From NCBI RefSeq assembly GCF_900104025.1, contig NZ_FNIQ01000003.1, positions 1-64,000 of the forward strand: a stretch of DNA of 64,000 nt, given 5' to 3'. The notes below the pieces were generated by a model. That model worked only from the letters and a program-made list of their open reading frames with translations, did no database searches and was not told where the DNA came from. Shown here piece by piece: positions 39,290 to 48,665 of the stretch. This DNA comes from Geodermatophilus sp. DSM 45219. GTDB lineage: Bacteria > Actinomycetota > Actinomycetes > Mycobacteriales > Geodermatophilaceae. The position numbers were made by a program, and so were the translations under genes. The number at the start of each line of letters is the position of its first letter. Within the stretch, counting starts at the first letter, position 1.

Positions 39290-41383
39290 GTGCCCTTCAC
39301 CGGCAGCCACCCGGCCGCGGTCCTCCCCCTGCTGCGCACACCGCTGCCCACCTCGGCGCTGGTCGCCGGCAGCATCGCGCCCGACGTGCCCTACTACCTG
39401 CCGTTCGAGCTGCCGTGGGGGACGCACACGGCCCTGGCGGTCGTCACGGTCGACCTGCTGGTCGCCGCGCTGACCTGGGCGCTGTGGCACGCCCTGCTGG
39501 CGCCCGCGGCGGTGTCCGCGGCACCGGCCGGGGTCCGCGGCCGGCTGGCGGGAGTCCCGCTGGGGCTGCGCCGCCGGTTGCGGTCGGTCCGCGCCGGGGT
39601 CCTGATCACGGCCGCCCTGGTCGTCGGCGCGGCGGTCCACGTGCTCATCGACGAGTTCACCCACCGCGGCCGCTGGGGCGCCGAGAACCTCGCCGTCCTG
39701 GCCGGGGACTGGGGGCCGCTGCCCGCCGTCCGCTGGCTGGACTACGCCGGCACCGTCCTCGGCGGAGCGGTGCTGCTGGCCTGGCTGGCCCTCTGGTGGC
39801 GGCGCACCCGCGCCGTCCCCGCGCCGGCCCGGCCGCGCTGGTGGCTGCCGTGGGCGGGGCTCGTCGCCGCCGGGCTCGTCGGCGGGCTGAGCGCGGTCGG
39901 AGGGGCGCCGGACCTGCGCTCGGCCGCCGTGGCAGCGGCGTTCCGCGGCGGCGGCGTGGTGCTGGCGGCCGCCGTCGTCCTGGCCCTGGCCGACCGCGCC
40001 CGCCGCGATCGGCGGCCGGCCGGTGCCGATGGGCGACGTGACGGTCGAGTCGCACCCCCGATGGGGCAGTCTGGCGGACCGGAACGGTGCCAGGCGGAGG
40101 GGAGGCGGCAGTCCGTGGACGACGGCGAGGAGGGCGCGGTGCGCTCCGACGTGGAGACGCTGCTCTCCCGCACGCTGGCCCGCTACGAGCGCGTGCTGGC
40201 CAACGTCGCCGACGGCATCTACGGCCTCGACGCGTCCGGGCGCGTGGAGTTCGTCAACCCGGCCGCGGAGCGCATCACCGGCCACCCGGCGGAGGGGCAG
40301 CTCGGGCACGACCAGCATGCGGTGATCCACGGTCGCCGGCCCGACGGGTCGCCGTACCCGAAGGAGGAGTGCCCGGTCTGGCACGCCCTGCAGACCGGCC
40401 GGACGGTCGCCGCCGACTCCGAGGTCTTCTGGCGCCGCGACGGCAGCCCGGTGCCGGTCGAGCTGATCGCCGTCCCGACGGTCGAGGACGGCGCGGTGAC
40501 CGGTGTGGTGGTCTCCTTCCGCGACCTGACCGACCGGCTGGCCGCCCGGCGCCAGGCCGCCGAACTGCGCCGGCTGACCGAGCGGGCCGCGGCGCAGCGG
40601 GCGCTGTCGGACCGGCTGCAGCGGGCGCTGCTGACCCCGCCGCCGGAGCCGGACCACCTGCAGGTCGCCGTCCGGTACCGCCCGGCCGCCCACGAGGCGT
40701 GGGTCGGCGGTGACTGGTACGACGCGTTCCTGCAGCCCGACGGCGCGACGATGCTCGTCATCGGCGACGTCGTGGGCCACGACAGCGACGCCGCGGCGGC
40801 CATGGGCCAGCTGCGCGGCCTGCTGCGGGCGCTGGCCTACGACAACGACGAGCCCCCGGCGGCGACGCTGACCCGCGCCGAGCACGCCGCCCGCGGACTG
40901 GCGGTCAGCACGCTGGCGACCGTGGTGCTGGCCCGCATCGAGCGCCACCCGGACGTGCCCGTCACCGGCACCCGCGTGCTGCGGTGGAGCAACGCCGGCC
41001 ACCTGCCGCCGGTGGTGCTGGCCGCGGACGGCACCACGACGCTGCTGGAGACCCGCCCTGACCTGATGCTCGGCGTCGACCCCGACGCGCCGCGCGCCGA
41101 CCACACCACCGAGCTCGCCGACGGCTCGACCCTGCTGCTGGTCACCGACGGGCTGGTCGAGCGCCGGGACTCCGACCTGGACGCGGGCCTGGACGCGATG
41201 CGGGAGGCGCTGCGCGACCTCGGCGAGACGCCGCTCGAGGAGCTCTGCGACACCCTGCTGACCCGGATGCTGCCGGTGGACGGGGCGGACGACGTCGCGA
41301 TCGTCGCCGTCCGCGCCCATCCCGAGGACCGCCCGCGACCGCCCGAGGCCGGCCCCAACCGGCTGCCACCCGGCGTCGACTGA
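39290..41383 (+). CDS. In-frame fusion: DUF4184 membrane domain + PAS + PP2C (SpoIIE) phosphatase
   Basis: One open frame of 697 residues. Residues 1-245 are a DUF4184 membrane protein (FTGSHPAAVLPLLRTPLPTSALVAGSIAPDVPYYL opening, ends given; HVLIDEFTHRGRWG) with six or so segments. Residues ~245-275 are a low-complexity linker. Residues ~285-395 are a PAS domain (VLANVADGIYGLDASGRVEFVNPAAERITG) and ~430-640 a SpoIIE-type phosphatase (WVGGDWYDAFLQPDG, VIGDVVGHDSDAAAAMGQLRG, LVTDGLVERR). A strong GGGAGG precedes GTG 40115, so a separate 422-residue phosphatase could also be made. The GTG start is one base after the tetR stop. Confidence 0.8.
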   Translation: MPFTGSHPAAVLPLLRTPLPTSALVAGSIAPDVPYYLPFELPWGTHTALAVVTVDLLVAALTWALWHALLAPAAVSAAPAGVRGRLAGVPLGLRRRLRSVRAGVLITAALVVGAAVHVLIDEFTHRGRWGAENLAVLAGDWGPLPAVRWLDYAGTVLGGAVLLAWLALWWRRTRAVPAPARPRWWLPWAGLVAAGLVGGLSAVGGAPDLRSAAVAAAFRGGGVVLAAAVVLALADRARRDRRPAGADGRRDGRVAPPMGQSGGPERCQAEGRRQSVDDGEEGAVRSDVETLLSRTLARYERVLANVADGIYGLDASGRVEFVNPAAERITGHPAEGQLGHDQHAVIHGRRPDGSPYPKEECPVWHALQTGRTVAADSEVFWRRDGSPVPVELIAVPTVEDGAVTGVVVSFRDLTDRLAARRQAAELRRLTERAAAQRALSDRLQRALLTPPPEPDHLQVAVRYRPAAHEAWVGGDWYDAFLQPDGATMLVIGDVVGHDSDAAAAMGQLRGLLRALAYDNDEPPAATLTRAEHAARGLAVSTLATVVLARIERHPDVPVTGTRVLRWSNAGHLPPVVLAADGTTTLLETRPDLMLGVDPDAPRADHTTELADGSTLLLVTDGLVERRDSDLDAGLDAMREALRDLGETPLEELCDTLLTRMLPVDGADDVAIVAVRAHPEDRPRPPEAGPNRLPPGVD

Positions 41384-41400
41384 ACCCGGACGGCACGACG

Positions 41401-41426
41401 CCCGTCCCGGCGGGAGCGGGGACGGG
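41401..41426. terminator. Hairpin between the PP2C fusion and ribB
   Basis: CCCGTCCC pairs with GGGACGGG (8 bp) between two convergent genes. It is shorter than the main repeat family but shares the GTCC...GAGC...GGAC pattern. Confidence 0.6.
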
Positions 41427-41454
41427 TGCTGCGGCGGTCCCGACGGTCACGCGG

Positions 41455-42153
41455 TCATCCGCGGCCCGGTCCGGCTGCGGGCACGGTGCCGCCGGCCGTG
41501 GAGCCCGGAGCCCGGTCGGTCGGCCCGAGCAACTGCGCGATCGCCAGCACGGGCAGGGCGTGTCGCTCGGCGAGCGCACAGATCTCGTCGAAGCGCATGA
41601 GGTCCCCGCCGTCCTGCACCAGCTCGCCGATGACGGCCACCGGCGGCAGTCCCGCCCGAGTGCACAGCTCCACCGCGGCCTCGGTGTGTCCGGGCCGCTC
41701 GGCGACACCACCGGGCCGGGCGCGCAGCGGGAGCACGTGCCCCGGGCGCACGAGGTCGGCCGGTCCGCTCGCCGGATCGGCCAGTACGCGAGCCGTACGA
41801 GCCCGGTCGGCCGCACTGATCCCGGTGCCCACGCCCTCGCGGGCGTCGACGGAGACGGTGTAGGCGGTCCCCAGGGCGTCCTCGTTGGTCTCGACCATGA
41901 GGGGCAGCCGCAGGCGGTCGGCGAGCTCACCGGTGAGGGGGACGCACAGGTAGCCCGACGTGTGCCGGACCGTCCAGGCGACCCACTCCGGACTCGCGAG
42001 CGCGGCGGCGAGGACCACGTCGCCCTCGTTCTCCCGTCCCTCGTCGTCGACCACGAGGACGGGGCGCCCTGCGCGCAAGGCGGTCACCGCCTCCGCCACG
42101 GTCGACAGCCGGCTCGCGGACACGGCACGACCGAGTGGTGCATCGATATTCAT
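41455..42153 (-). CDS. ribB: 3,4-dihydroxy-2-butanone-4-phosphate synthase
   Basis: Riboflavin pathway: converts ribulose 5-phosphate to 3,4-dihydroxy-2-butanone 4-phosphate plus formate. The 232-residue product has [17 protein letters not shown] (metal-binding acidic loop), [14 protein letters not shown] and [24 protein letters not shown] (ends given). No GTP cyclohydrolase II domain follows, so it is the short RibB form rather than RibBA. ATG 42153 begins the conserved part; the frame upstream to 42201 uses rare codons and is not coding. It follows the catabolic cluster by 112 bp and shows no FMN riboswitch. Confidence 0.92.
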   Translation of the reverse strand: MNIDAPLGRAVSASRLSTVAEAVTALRAGRPVLVVDDEGRENEGDVVLAAALASPEWVAWTVRHTSGYLCVPLTGELADRLRLPLMVETNEDALGTAYTVSVDAREGVGTGISAADRARTARVLADPASGPADLVRPGHVLPLRARPGGVAERPGHTEAAVELCTRAGLPPVAVIGELVQDGGDLMRFDEICALAERHALPVLAIAQLLGPTDRAPGSTAGGTVPAAGPGRG

Positions 42154-42265
42154 CAGTAGCCCATTCACCCAAGAGAACGCGAGTATCGCACCCGTGCCCA
42201 CAGGCCGGACCGGGACCCGGCGCGTGCGGCTCCCGGGATCGACCGGCTGAGGGGGACCGCCCCGG

Positions 42266-43996
42266 CTACCGCACCGGCACGACGTCGGGGGCGCCCAGAC
42301 GAGCCGCGTCCGCCGTCTCGTCGTCAGGCTGCTGCTGCGCCTCGACCTCGGCGGCGACGCGGGCGCGGTAGTGCCGCACCTCCGACTCCTCGTGATCGCT
42401 GCTCCACCCGAGGAGCGGTGCCATGAGCCGGGCGACGACGGGGGCCGCAGCCACCCCGCGGTCCCAGGTCTCGATCGAGGCGCGGGTGCGGCGGGTGAGG
42501 ACGTCGTCCAGGTGGCGGGCGCCCTCGTGGGTCACCGCGTAGACCGCCTCGACCTGCAGGTAGTCGTCGGCGCCGGGCAGCGGCTGGGCCAGCGAGGGGT
42601 CGGCGTCGAGCAGGGCCAGGACCTCGTGGACCAGGGTGCCGTGGCGGCGGAGCAGGTGCTCGATCCGCGCCGCGTGCAGACCGCTGCGCTCGGCCAGCAG
42701 CCGGCGCTGGTTCCACAGCGCCGCGAAACCCTCCGCGCCCACCAGCGGGACGTCCTCGGTCACCGACGCCGGCACCTTCTCGTCGAGCGCCCGCACCGCC
42801 TCGTCCACGGCGTCGCGCGCCATGACCCGGTAGGTCGTGTACTTGCCGCCGGCGACCACCACGAGCCCGGGCACCGGGTGGGCGACCGTGTGTTCCCGCG
42901 ACAGCTTGCTCGTCACGTCGCTCTCACCGGACAGCAACGGCCGCAGCCCGGCGTAGACGCCCTCCACGTCCTCGGGGCGCAGCGGCTGGGACAGCACCCG
43001 GTTGGCCTGCTCGAGCAGGTAGCCGACGTCGCGGGCCGAGACCGCTGGATGGCTCTTGTCGAGGTGCCAGTCGGTGTCGGTGGTGCCGATGATCCAGTGC
43101 CGCCCCCACGGGATGACGAACAGGACGCTGGTCGCCGTACGCAGGATCAGCCCCGTCGAGCTGTGGATCCGGTCGCGGGGGATGACCAGGTGCACCCCCT
43201 TCGAGGCCCGCACCTGGAACTGGCCGCGGGTGGCGGCCAACGCCTGGGTGTCGTCGGTCCACACCCCGGTGGCGTTGACCACCTGCCGTGCCCGGACCCG
43301 GACGTCGCGACCGGTCTCCAGGTCGCGGACCACGGCCCCGGTCACGCGCTCGCCCTGGCGCAGCAGCTCGACGACGCGTGCCCGGTTGGCGCAGAGGGCA
43401 CCGTGAGCGGCGGCCGTGCGGGCGATGGCCATGGTGTGACGGGCGTCGTCGACCTGCGCGTCCCAGTACTGCACCGCGCCGACGAGCGCGTCGGGCCGCA
43501 GCGCGGGCGCCTCGCGCAGGGCCGCTCGCCGGGAGAGGTGACGGTGCCGCGGGAGCCCGCGGGCGGCGCCGGAGAGCAGCGACATCGTGTCGTAGAGGGT
43601 CACCCCGGCGCCCACGTAGCCGCGCTCCCACACCCGGTGCTGCAGCGGGTAGAGGAAGGGCACCGGGCGCACGAGGTGGGGGGCCAGGCGGCGCAGCAGC
43701 AGCGAGCGCTCCGCGAGCGCCTCGGCGACCAGGCCGAAGTCCAGCATCTCCAGGTAGCGCAGGCCGCCGTGGACGAGCTTGCTGCTGCGGCTGCTGGTGC
43801 CGCTGGCCCAGTCGCGGCCTTCGACCAGGCCGGTCCGCAACCCGCGGGTCACCGCGTCGAGGGCCGCGCCGCAGCCGACCACTCCCCCGCCGATCACCAG
43901 CACGTCGAGCTCGCTGTCCGCCAGGCCCGCGAGCGCCGCGTCCCGCGCCGCCGGGGAGAGGGCGCCCCGCGCCGATCCGGTGGGTGGTGCGGTCAC
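42266..43996 (-). CDS. GlpD-like FAD-dependent glycerol/polyol-phosphate dehydrogenase (second copy)
   Basis: 576 residues. FAD-binding LDVLVIGGGVVGCGAALDAVTRGL, then the GlpD block TSSRSSKLVHGGLRYLE and PFLYPLQHRVWERGYVGAGVTLYD, with GKYTTYRVMARDAVDEAV near the C-terminal domain. The enzyme would oxidise sn-glycerol 3-phosphate or a related alditol phosphate and pass electrons to the quinone pool. The same operon has another GlpD-like gene only about 30-35% alike by eye, so the two likely have different substrates. It is the last gene of the 15-gene cluster; GTG 43996 overlaps the HAD gene stop. Confidence 0.88.
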   Translation of the reverse strand: MTAPPTGSARGALSPAARDAALAGLADSELDVLVIGGGVVGCGAALDAVTRGLRTGLVEGRDWASGTSSRSSKLVHGGLRYLEMLDFGLVAEALAERSLLLRRLAPHLVRPVPFLYPLQHRVWERGYVGAGVTLYDTMSLLSGAARGLPRHRHLSRRAALREAPALRPDALVGAVQYWDAQVDDARHTMAIARTAAAHGALCANRARVVELLRQGERVTGAVVRDLETGRDVRVRARQVVNATGVWTDDTQALAATRGQFQVRASKGVHLVIPRDRIHSSTGLILRTATSVLFVIPWGRHWIIGTTDTDWHLDKSHPAVSARDVGYLLEQANRVLSQPLRPEDVEGVYAGLRPLLSGESDVTSKLSREHTVAHPVPGLVVVAGGKYTTYRVMARDAVDEAVRALDEKVPASVTEDVPLVGAEGFAALWNQRRLLAERSGLHAARIEHLLRRHGTLVHEVLALLDADPSLAQPLPGADDYLQVEAVYAVTHEGARHLDDVLTRRTRASIETWDRGVAAAPVVARLMAPLLGWSSDHEESEVRHYRARVAAEVEAQQQPDDETADAARLGAPDVVPVR

Positions 43997-44841
43997 CGTC
44001 CCCACCCGCCCGGCGGTAGCAGCTGGTCGACGCGCTCCAGGACGAAGGTGGGCCGGCGGTCGGGCGGGGCCGCCGCCACGGCCTCGCGCGTGCTCTCCCC
44101 CGTGAGCACCAGGGCGGAGTCGACCCCGGCATCGAGGGCCATCGCGATGTCGGTGTGCAGCCGGTCGCCGACCATGATGCAGTCCGGCGCGGCCAGTCCC
44201 AGGGCGTCGAGCGCGGTCTCGAGCATGAGGCGGTCCGGCTTGCCGACGTTGACCTCGCACCGCACCCCGGTGCTCGCCTCGATGGCGGCGGTGATGGCGG
44301 CCGCGTCCGGCTCCCCCCGCCCGACGCCGGTGGGGCAGTACGCGTCCGGGTTCGTGGTGACCAGCCGGGCGCGGCCGTGGGGCCACAGCGCGTCGAAGGC
44401 GATCTGCAGCTTGCGGTAGTCGAACGTGCGGTCGTAGCTGGCCACCACGACGTCGATCTCGTCGGGCTCCTCGGTGAGACGCAGGCCCGCCCGTTCCAGC
44501 GACCGTCGCAGCGGTTCCTCGCCGATGACGAAGATGCCGGCACCGGGGGCGTTGCCCACCAGCCAGGCGGTCATCGTGACCACCGTGTTCACGATGTGCG
44601 AGACCGGTGTCGGGAGGCCGAGCCGCTCGAGCTTCGCGGCGTACATCTCCGGGTCCCGGGTGGGGTTGTTGGACAGGAAGAGGGTCTGCCGCCCGAGCTC
44701 GCGCAGCCGGGTGACCAGCTCGGACGCCCCGGGCAGGAGTTCGTCACCCAGGTAGATCGTGCCGTCGAGGTCGAACAGGTAGCCCTCGTAGACCCGCGTC
44801 GGCGCGTCCGACGGCGCCACCGCGGCCGGGCCGCTGCTCAC
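43993..44841 (-). CDS. HAD-IIA family phosphatase
   Basis: 282 residues with all HAD-IIA motifs: YLFDLDGTIYLGDELLPGA (catalytic Asp pair), LFLSNNPTRDPEMYAAKL, NVGKPDRLMLETALDALGL and IMVGDRLHTDIAMALDAGVDSALVLTG (ends given). The family includes 4-nitrophenylphosphatase/NagD enzymes and the mycobacterial glycerol-3-phosphate phosphatase Rv1692. In this glycerol-phosphate-rich operon a polyol- or glycerol-phosphate phosphatase is the best guess. Both ends overlap neighbours by 4 nt. Confidence 0.9.
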   Translation of the reverse strand: MSSGPAAVAPSDAPTRVYEGYLFDLDGTIYLGDELLPGASELVTRLRELGRQTLFLSNNPTRDPEMYAAKLERLGLPTPVSHIVNTVVTMTAWLVGNAPGAGIFVIGEEPLRRSLERAGLRLTEEPDEIDVVVASYDRTFDYRKLQIAFDALWPHGRARLVTTNPDAYCPTGVGRGEPDAAAITAAIEASTGVRCEVNVGKPDRLMLETALDALGLAAPDCIMVGDRLHTDIAMALDAGVDSALVLTGESTREAVAAAPPDRRPTFVLERVDQLLPPGGWGR

Positions 44842-46352
44842 GGTCGCACCGCACCGGCCAGCCGCGGGAACAGCTCGCGCAGCGCCGGGTAGAGATCGCG
44901 GTACACCTCGTAGAGGCGGTCGTACTCCTCGGTGACCCGGGGATCGGGGGTGAAGCGGCGCGCGGTGCCGCTCATCGCGGTGGCCGCGTCGGGGATCGAC
45001 GGGTACAGCCCCGTCGCGGCGGCGGCGAGCATGCCGGCTCCCAGGCACGTGCTCTCCGGCTCCCGGACGACGACGACGTCGCGACGCATGACGTCGGCGA
45101 GGATCTGGCACCAGACCGCGCTGCGTGAGCCGCCGCCCAACGCCAGCACCTCCTCGATCGGCTTCTCGAGCACCTGCTCGGCTCCGGAGGTGAGCAGCCG
45201 CTGCTCGTAGGCGATGCTCTCCAGGAGCGCCCGGTAGACGTGCGACTTCCCGTGGGCGCCGGTGAGCCCGAGCAGTACCCCGCGGGCGTGGTGGTCCCAG
45301 TAGGGGGTCAGGGCGCCGGTCCAGTACGGGAGGACCAGCAACCCCTCGGCTCCGGGCGGGAGCTGTGCCGCCGCGGTCTCGAGGACCTGCTCCGGGGAGA
45401 GCTCGAGCCCCAGCGCCCGGGTGTCGACCCCGGAGAACTTCTCCACGAACCACTTGAGGTTGTGCGTCCCGCCCCCGATGAAGGTCTCCAGCGTGTAGGC
45501 GCCCGGCACCGCGGCCGCCAGCGTCCGGTACTCCCGCCCGTAGGAGTAGGTCTCGCTGTACGTCCCGGACACGACCCCCGTGCCCAGGTTGAGGTAGGCC
45601 CGCCCGGGCTCGGTGATGCCGGCGCCGAGCTGGGCGGACTGGCCGTCGCCGACACCGGCGACGACGGGCAGCGCGGGCGGCAGGCCGAGTCGCTGCGCCA
45701 CGTCGTCGGTGACGCTGCCGAGGACCGCACCGGGAGGGTGCAGTGCGCACAGCTGTGACCGGTCGAGGCCGACCTCGGCGAGCAGCCCGTCGTCGTAGTC
45801 GAACGTCGTCATGTCGACGAGGCCGAGGGGGTCGGCGCTGGCCCACGACGTGGCCCACGTCCCGGTGAGCCGGTGGACCAGGAACGCCTGGACGTCGACG
45901 ACCTTGCCGGTGCGCTGCAGGGTCTCGGGCTCGTGACGGGCCAGCCAGAGCAGCTTGTACCAGGCCGGCGTGGGGTTCGGCGGCTTGCCCGTGATGCGGT
46001 GCACCTCGGGGGTGCCGCGGCTCTCGACCTCCTCGACGGCCCGGCCGTCCATCCAGAGCATCGCCGGCCGGAGCGGCTTGCCGAGCCGGTCGAGGCAGGC
46101 GAAGGTCTCCCGCTGGTGGGTCACGCAGAGCGCGGCGATGCGGGACCCGTCGACGGTCTGGACCACCCGGCGGACCGCCGCGGAGGTGGCCGCCCACCAG
46201 TCCTCGGCGTTCTGCTCGCCCCAGCCCGGCCGCTGCTGCACCAGCTCGAAGTCGGCCCTCGCCTGGGCGACGGCCAGGCCTCCGGCGTCCCACACCACGG
46301 CCTTGGCCGCGGTGGTGGAGCAGTCCACCCCGATCACGTAGTCGCGGGTCAT
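44838..46352 (-). CDS. FGGY-family carbohydrate kinase (xylulokinase-like)
   Basis: 504 residues. ATPase core: YVIGVDCSTTAAKAVVWD (phosphate-1), ALCVTHQRETFACLD, MLWMDGRAVEEVE, LNLGTGVVSGTYSETY and EVLALGGGSRSAVWCQILADVM (adenosine motif, ends given). Closest to xylulokinase/erythritol-kinase-like FGGY members; the sugar or polyol is unknown. It differs clearly from the GlpK in the same operon, so two kinases with different substrates are encoded. The start overlaps the upstream stop (ATGA). Confidence 0.9.
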   Translation of the reverse strand: MTRDYVIGVDCSTTAAKAVVWDAGGLAVAQARADFELVQQRPGWGEQNAEDWWAATSAAVRRVVQTVDGSRIAALCVTHQRETFACLDRLGKPLRPAMLWMDGRAVEEVESRGTPEVHRITGKPPNPTPAWYKLLWLARHEPETLQRTGKVVDVQAFLVHRLTGTWATSWASADPLGLVDMTTFDYDDGLLAEVGLDRSQLCALHPPGAVLGSVTDDVAQRLGLPPALPVVAGVGDGQSAQLGAGITEPGRAYLNLGTGVVSGTYSETYSYGREYRTLAAAVPGAYTLETFIGGGTHNLKWFVEKFSGVDTRALGLELSPEQVLETAAAQLPPGAEGLLVLPYWTGALTPYWDHHARGVLLGLTGAHGKSHVYRALLESIAYEQRLLTSGAEQVLEKPIEEVLALGGGSRSAVWCQILADVMRRDVVVVREPESTCLGAGMLAAAATGLYPSIPDAATAMSGTARRFTPDPRVTEEYDRLYEVYRDLYPALRELFPRLAGAVRP

Positions 46353-47800
46353 CGGACGCCCGGCCTCGCGCCGGTGGCGGCCCGGTCGGCCCGGACCAGC
46401 ACCTCCGCCGCGTCGTCCGCGCCCCACCACCCCAGCGCGACGAGCAGGTCCACGACCGTCGAGCGGTTGCGCATCAGCGCGCAGTTGGCGACGGCCCAGT
46501 GCGCCAGCGCCGGGTCGACGGACGGATCGAGATCCGCGAGGAGCGCGGCCGCACCGGCGGCCCGCAGCTGTGCGGCGATGTCCGCGCTGGGGCGCAGCAG
46601 GCGGCGCAGCTCGGGCTCGACCCGGCCCCAGTCCGCGACGGCGGCCTCGACGGCCGGCCGGTGCGCCGCCCAGGTGGCGAGCTTGCGGGAGTAGTCGCTC
46701 CAGCACTCCGCCGTCACCTGGCTGCCCAGGTGCCCGAACGCCGACTCCACCCGTGCGCGGGCCACGTCGGAATCGGGGATGCGCACGGCCGGCGCTCCCT
46801 GGGCCATCCGGTCGAAGAGCAGCTCCCACGCCGCGGCCGCGATGACGGCGGCGGCGCCCACCTGCGCCCCGTGCAGGCCCATCGGCAGACCGTGCTCGCC
46901 GTGGTGCAGGTCGAGCATGTGGCTGACCAGGTGCTCGACGCCGGACAGGACGGCGGTGGTGCCCGAGACGCCGGTGGCGATGCCGCGGACGGCGAGTGCC
47001 CAGGTCAACCGCTCGACGGCCGCCGGGTCGGCGACCGCCACCCCCGGCGCCCACTCGTCGATGTCGGCGCCGACGGCGTCCAGCAGCTGGGTGGGGGCGG
47101 GGTGGAAGGTCGGGTCCACCTGCAGCAGCGCGCCCAGGCGCCAGTCGGCCGGCGCCGTGAACATCGAGGTGATCTCACCGAAGCCCGCCCGGTTCATGCG
47201 GGCCGGCGCCTCGCTGATCGTCTCGACGTCCGCGATGACCACGTCGGGCCAGCGGGAGGCGATCGTGCGCTTGACCCCCGCCCGGAGCACCACCGACACG
47301 TCGTCGGTGAAGCCGTCGACGGAGGCGGCGGTCTGGACCGCGGCGTGGGGGACCCCGCCGGCGTTGACGGAGGCCACCTTGCCGATGTCGGTGACGGTCC
47401 CTCCCCCGACGGAGACGATCGCATCGACCCCCTGCGCCGCGCGGGACGCCGTGTCGAGGGCCGCCTCGTCGGCGTGCAGGACCGGGTGCTCGTCGGTGAG
47501 CACCTCCGTGCGCACGTCGAAGCGCTGCTCCAGGGACGTGCGGACGGCGGTCTTGAGGTCGTCGCCGAGGCGCTGGATCGGGGTGGCGTCCACCAGCAGC
47601 AGCACGGTGGGTCGGCGGCCGTCGGTCGCCGGCCGGTCGTCGAGCAGGCCGGCGACGGCGTCGGCGACCCGGCCGATCCGGTCGCGGCCGAGCAGCACGG
47701 CGGAAATGCCGCAGGGCACCAGGGTGCGGTCGGGATCGGCGGCTGCCAGGTGGTCCTGGACCGCGCCGAGGTCCCCGAGCGGGAACACAGCTGTCGTCAT
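46349..47800 (-). CDS. sn-glycerol-1-phosphate dehydrogenase-like (AraM/EgsA type) protein
   Basis: 483 residues, longer than most AraM proteins (~400). NAD(P)-binding IVSVGGGTVTDIGKVAS, the TAASVDGFTDDVSVVLRAGVKR loop (ends given) and the metal-binding HMLDLHHGEHGLPMGLHGAQVG are visible. EgsA reduces dihydroxyacetone phosphate to glycerol-1-phosphate; AraM-like members in sugar operons may use other polyol phosphates. Here it sits among kinases and GlpD enzymes, so it may recycle or produce an alditol phosphate. Its ends overlap the neighbouring genes. Confidence 0.87.
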   Translation of the reverse strand: MTTAVFPLGDLGAVQDHLAAADPDRTLVPCGISAVLLGRDRIGRVADAVAGLLDDRPATDGRRPTVLLLVDATPIQRLGDDLKTAVRTSLEQRFDVRTEVLTDEHPVLHADEAALDTASRAAQGVDAIVSVGGGTVTDIGKVASVNAGGVPHAAVQTAASVDGFTDDVSVVLRAGVKRTIASRWPDVVIADVETISEAPARMNRAGFGEITSMFTAPADWRLGALLQVDPTFHPAPTQLLDAVGADIDEWAPGVAVADPAAVERLTWALAVRGIATGVSGTTAVLSGVEHLVSHMLDLHHGEHGLPMGLHGAQVGAAAVIAAAAWELLFDRMAQGAPAVRIPDSDVARARVESAFGHLGSQVTAECWSDYSRKLATWAAHRPAVEAAVADWGRVEPELRRLLRPSADIAAQLRAAGAAALLADLDPSVDPALAHWAVANCALMRNRSTVVDLLVALGWWGADDAAEVLVRADRAATGARPGVR

Positions 47801-48660
47801 GACACTCCTTGCTGCACGGGCAGGGCCGCTCCGGTGCGGACGGCCGGTCGGGGGAGGTCGGGCGCGGCCTCGCGGGCCCGGTCGAGCAGGTCGCCGGGGA
47901 CGGCAGCGGGGTGCAGGTCCAGCCGGCGGCCCAGTGCCGCGAGGACGGCGGAGCGCACCTCCTCGACGCGCACGCCGGGCGCGACGTCGGTGACCGCTCC
48001 GGCGGTGCGCGCGTCGACGGTCAGGCCGAGTGCCCGGTAGGTCGCCTCGACCACCCGGCGGACCGGCTCGGCGTCGGTCACCAGCAGCACCGCACCGAGG
48101 AACCACCCACCGCGGACCACCCGCTGGGCGGTCCCGGCCAGCTTGACCCGGCCCCCGGCGTTGACGCTGAACCGGCCGGGGCAGTACTCGTCGGCCACCG
48201 GTCCGACCGCTGCCGCGACCCCCACGGTGGCCAGGGCCTCGACGAGGACCTCGGCGAGCTCCACGAACCGTCGGGTGACGCCACCCCGGGGTTCGTCCTC
48301 GGCCACCACCAGGTCCAGGCACAGGGCGCCCTCGTGGTAGACCGCGGCGCGGCCGCCGGGTGCACGCACCACCGGGGCGAACCCGTGCGCGGCGCTGACC
48401 TCGGTGGCCGCGCCGAAGCCGGGGCTCAGCGTGTCGCGCCGGCTGAAGGCCGTGGCGGGCGCCGGCCGGTAGAGCCGCAGCCACCCGCCGGTGCCCTGCG
48501 CGGCGACCTGCCGGAGCAGGGCCGGACCGATGCCCACGTCCACCGCGGGAGGGGCACCGTCCGGACCGGTGAGCACGCGTACCCCGCCGGTCGAGGGCGC
48601 CAGCGTGCTCGCGGCTGCGCGCCGGTCGCCGGGGTCGCCCACGCGGCTCGTCGGTGCCAC
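47797..48660 (-). CDS. Lipoate-protein ligase family protein
   Basis: 287 residues. The LplA/LipM fold is shown by VVRAPGGRAAVYHEGALCLDLV (the RxxGGxxVxH motif), PVADEYCPGRFSVNAGGRVKLAGTAQRV (catalytic Lys in VKLAGTAQ) and a C-terminal helical part. It would attach lipoate or octanoate to the lysine of the free-standing lipoyl protein encoded in the same operon, making the dehydrogenase complex self-sufficient. GTG 48660 lies 5 nt after the E2-domain stop. Confidence 0.88.
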   Translation of the reverse strand: MAPTSRVGDPGDRRAAASTLAPSTGGVRVLTGPDGAPPAVDVGIGPALLRQVAAQGTGGWLRLYRPAPATAFSRRDTLSPGFGAATEVSAAHGFAPVVRAPGGRAAVYHEGALCLDLVVAEDEPRGGVTRRFVELAEVLVEALATVGVAAAVGPVADEYCPGRFSVNAGGRVKLAGTAQRVVRGGWFLGAVLLVTDAEPVRRVVEATYRALGLTVDARTAGAVTDVAPGVRVEEVRSAVLAALGRRLDLHPAAVPGDLLDRAREAAPDLPRPAVRTGAALPVQQGVS

Positions 48661-48665
48661 CGCGC

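Noticed and set aside
42146-42156. ATATTCATCAG shared by the ribB start region and the window's last promoter
   Set aside because: An 11-base match is not enough to claim a regulatory link; at ribB it overlaps the start codon itself.
42154-42265. Possible FMN riboswitch before ribB
   Set aside because: Only 112 bp separate glpD2 and ribB, and none of the conserved RFN blocks is visible.
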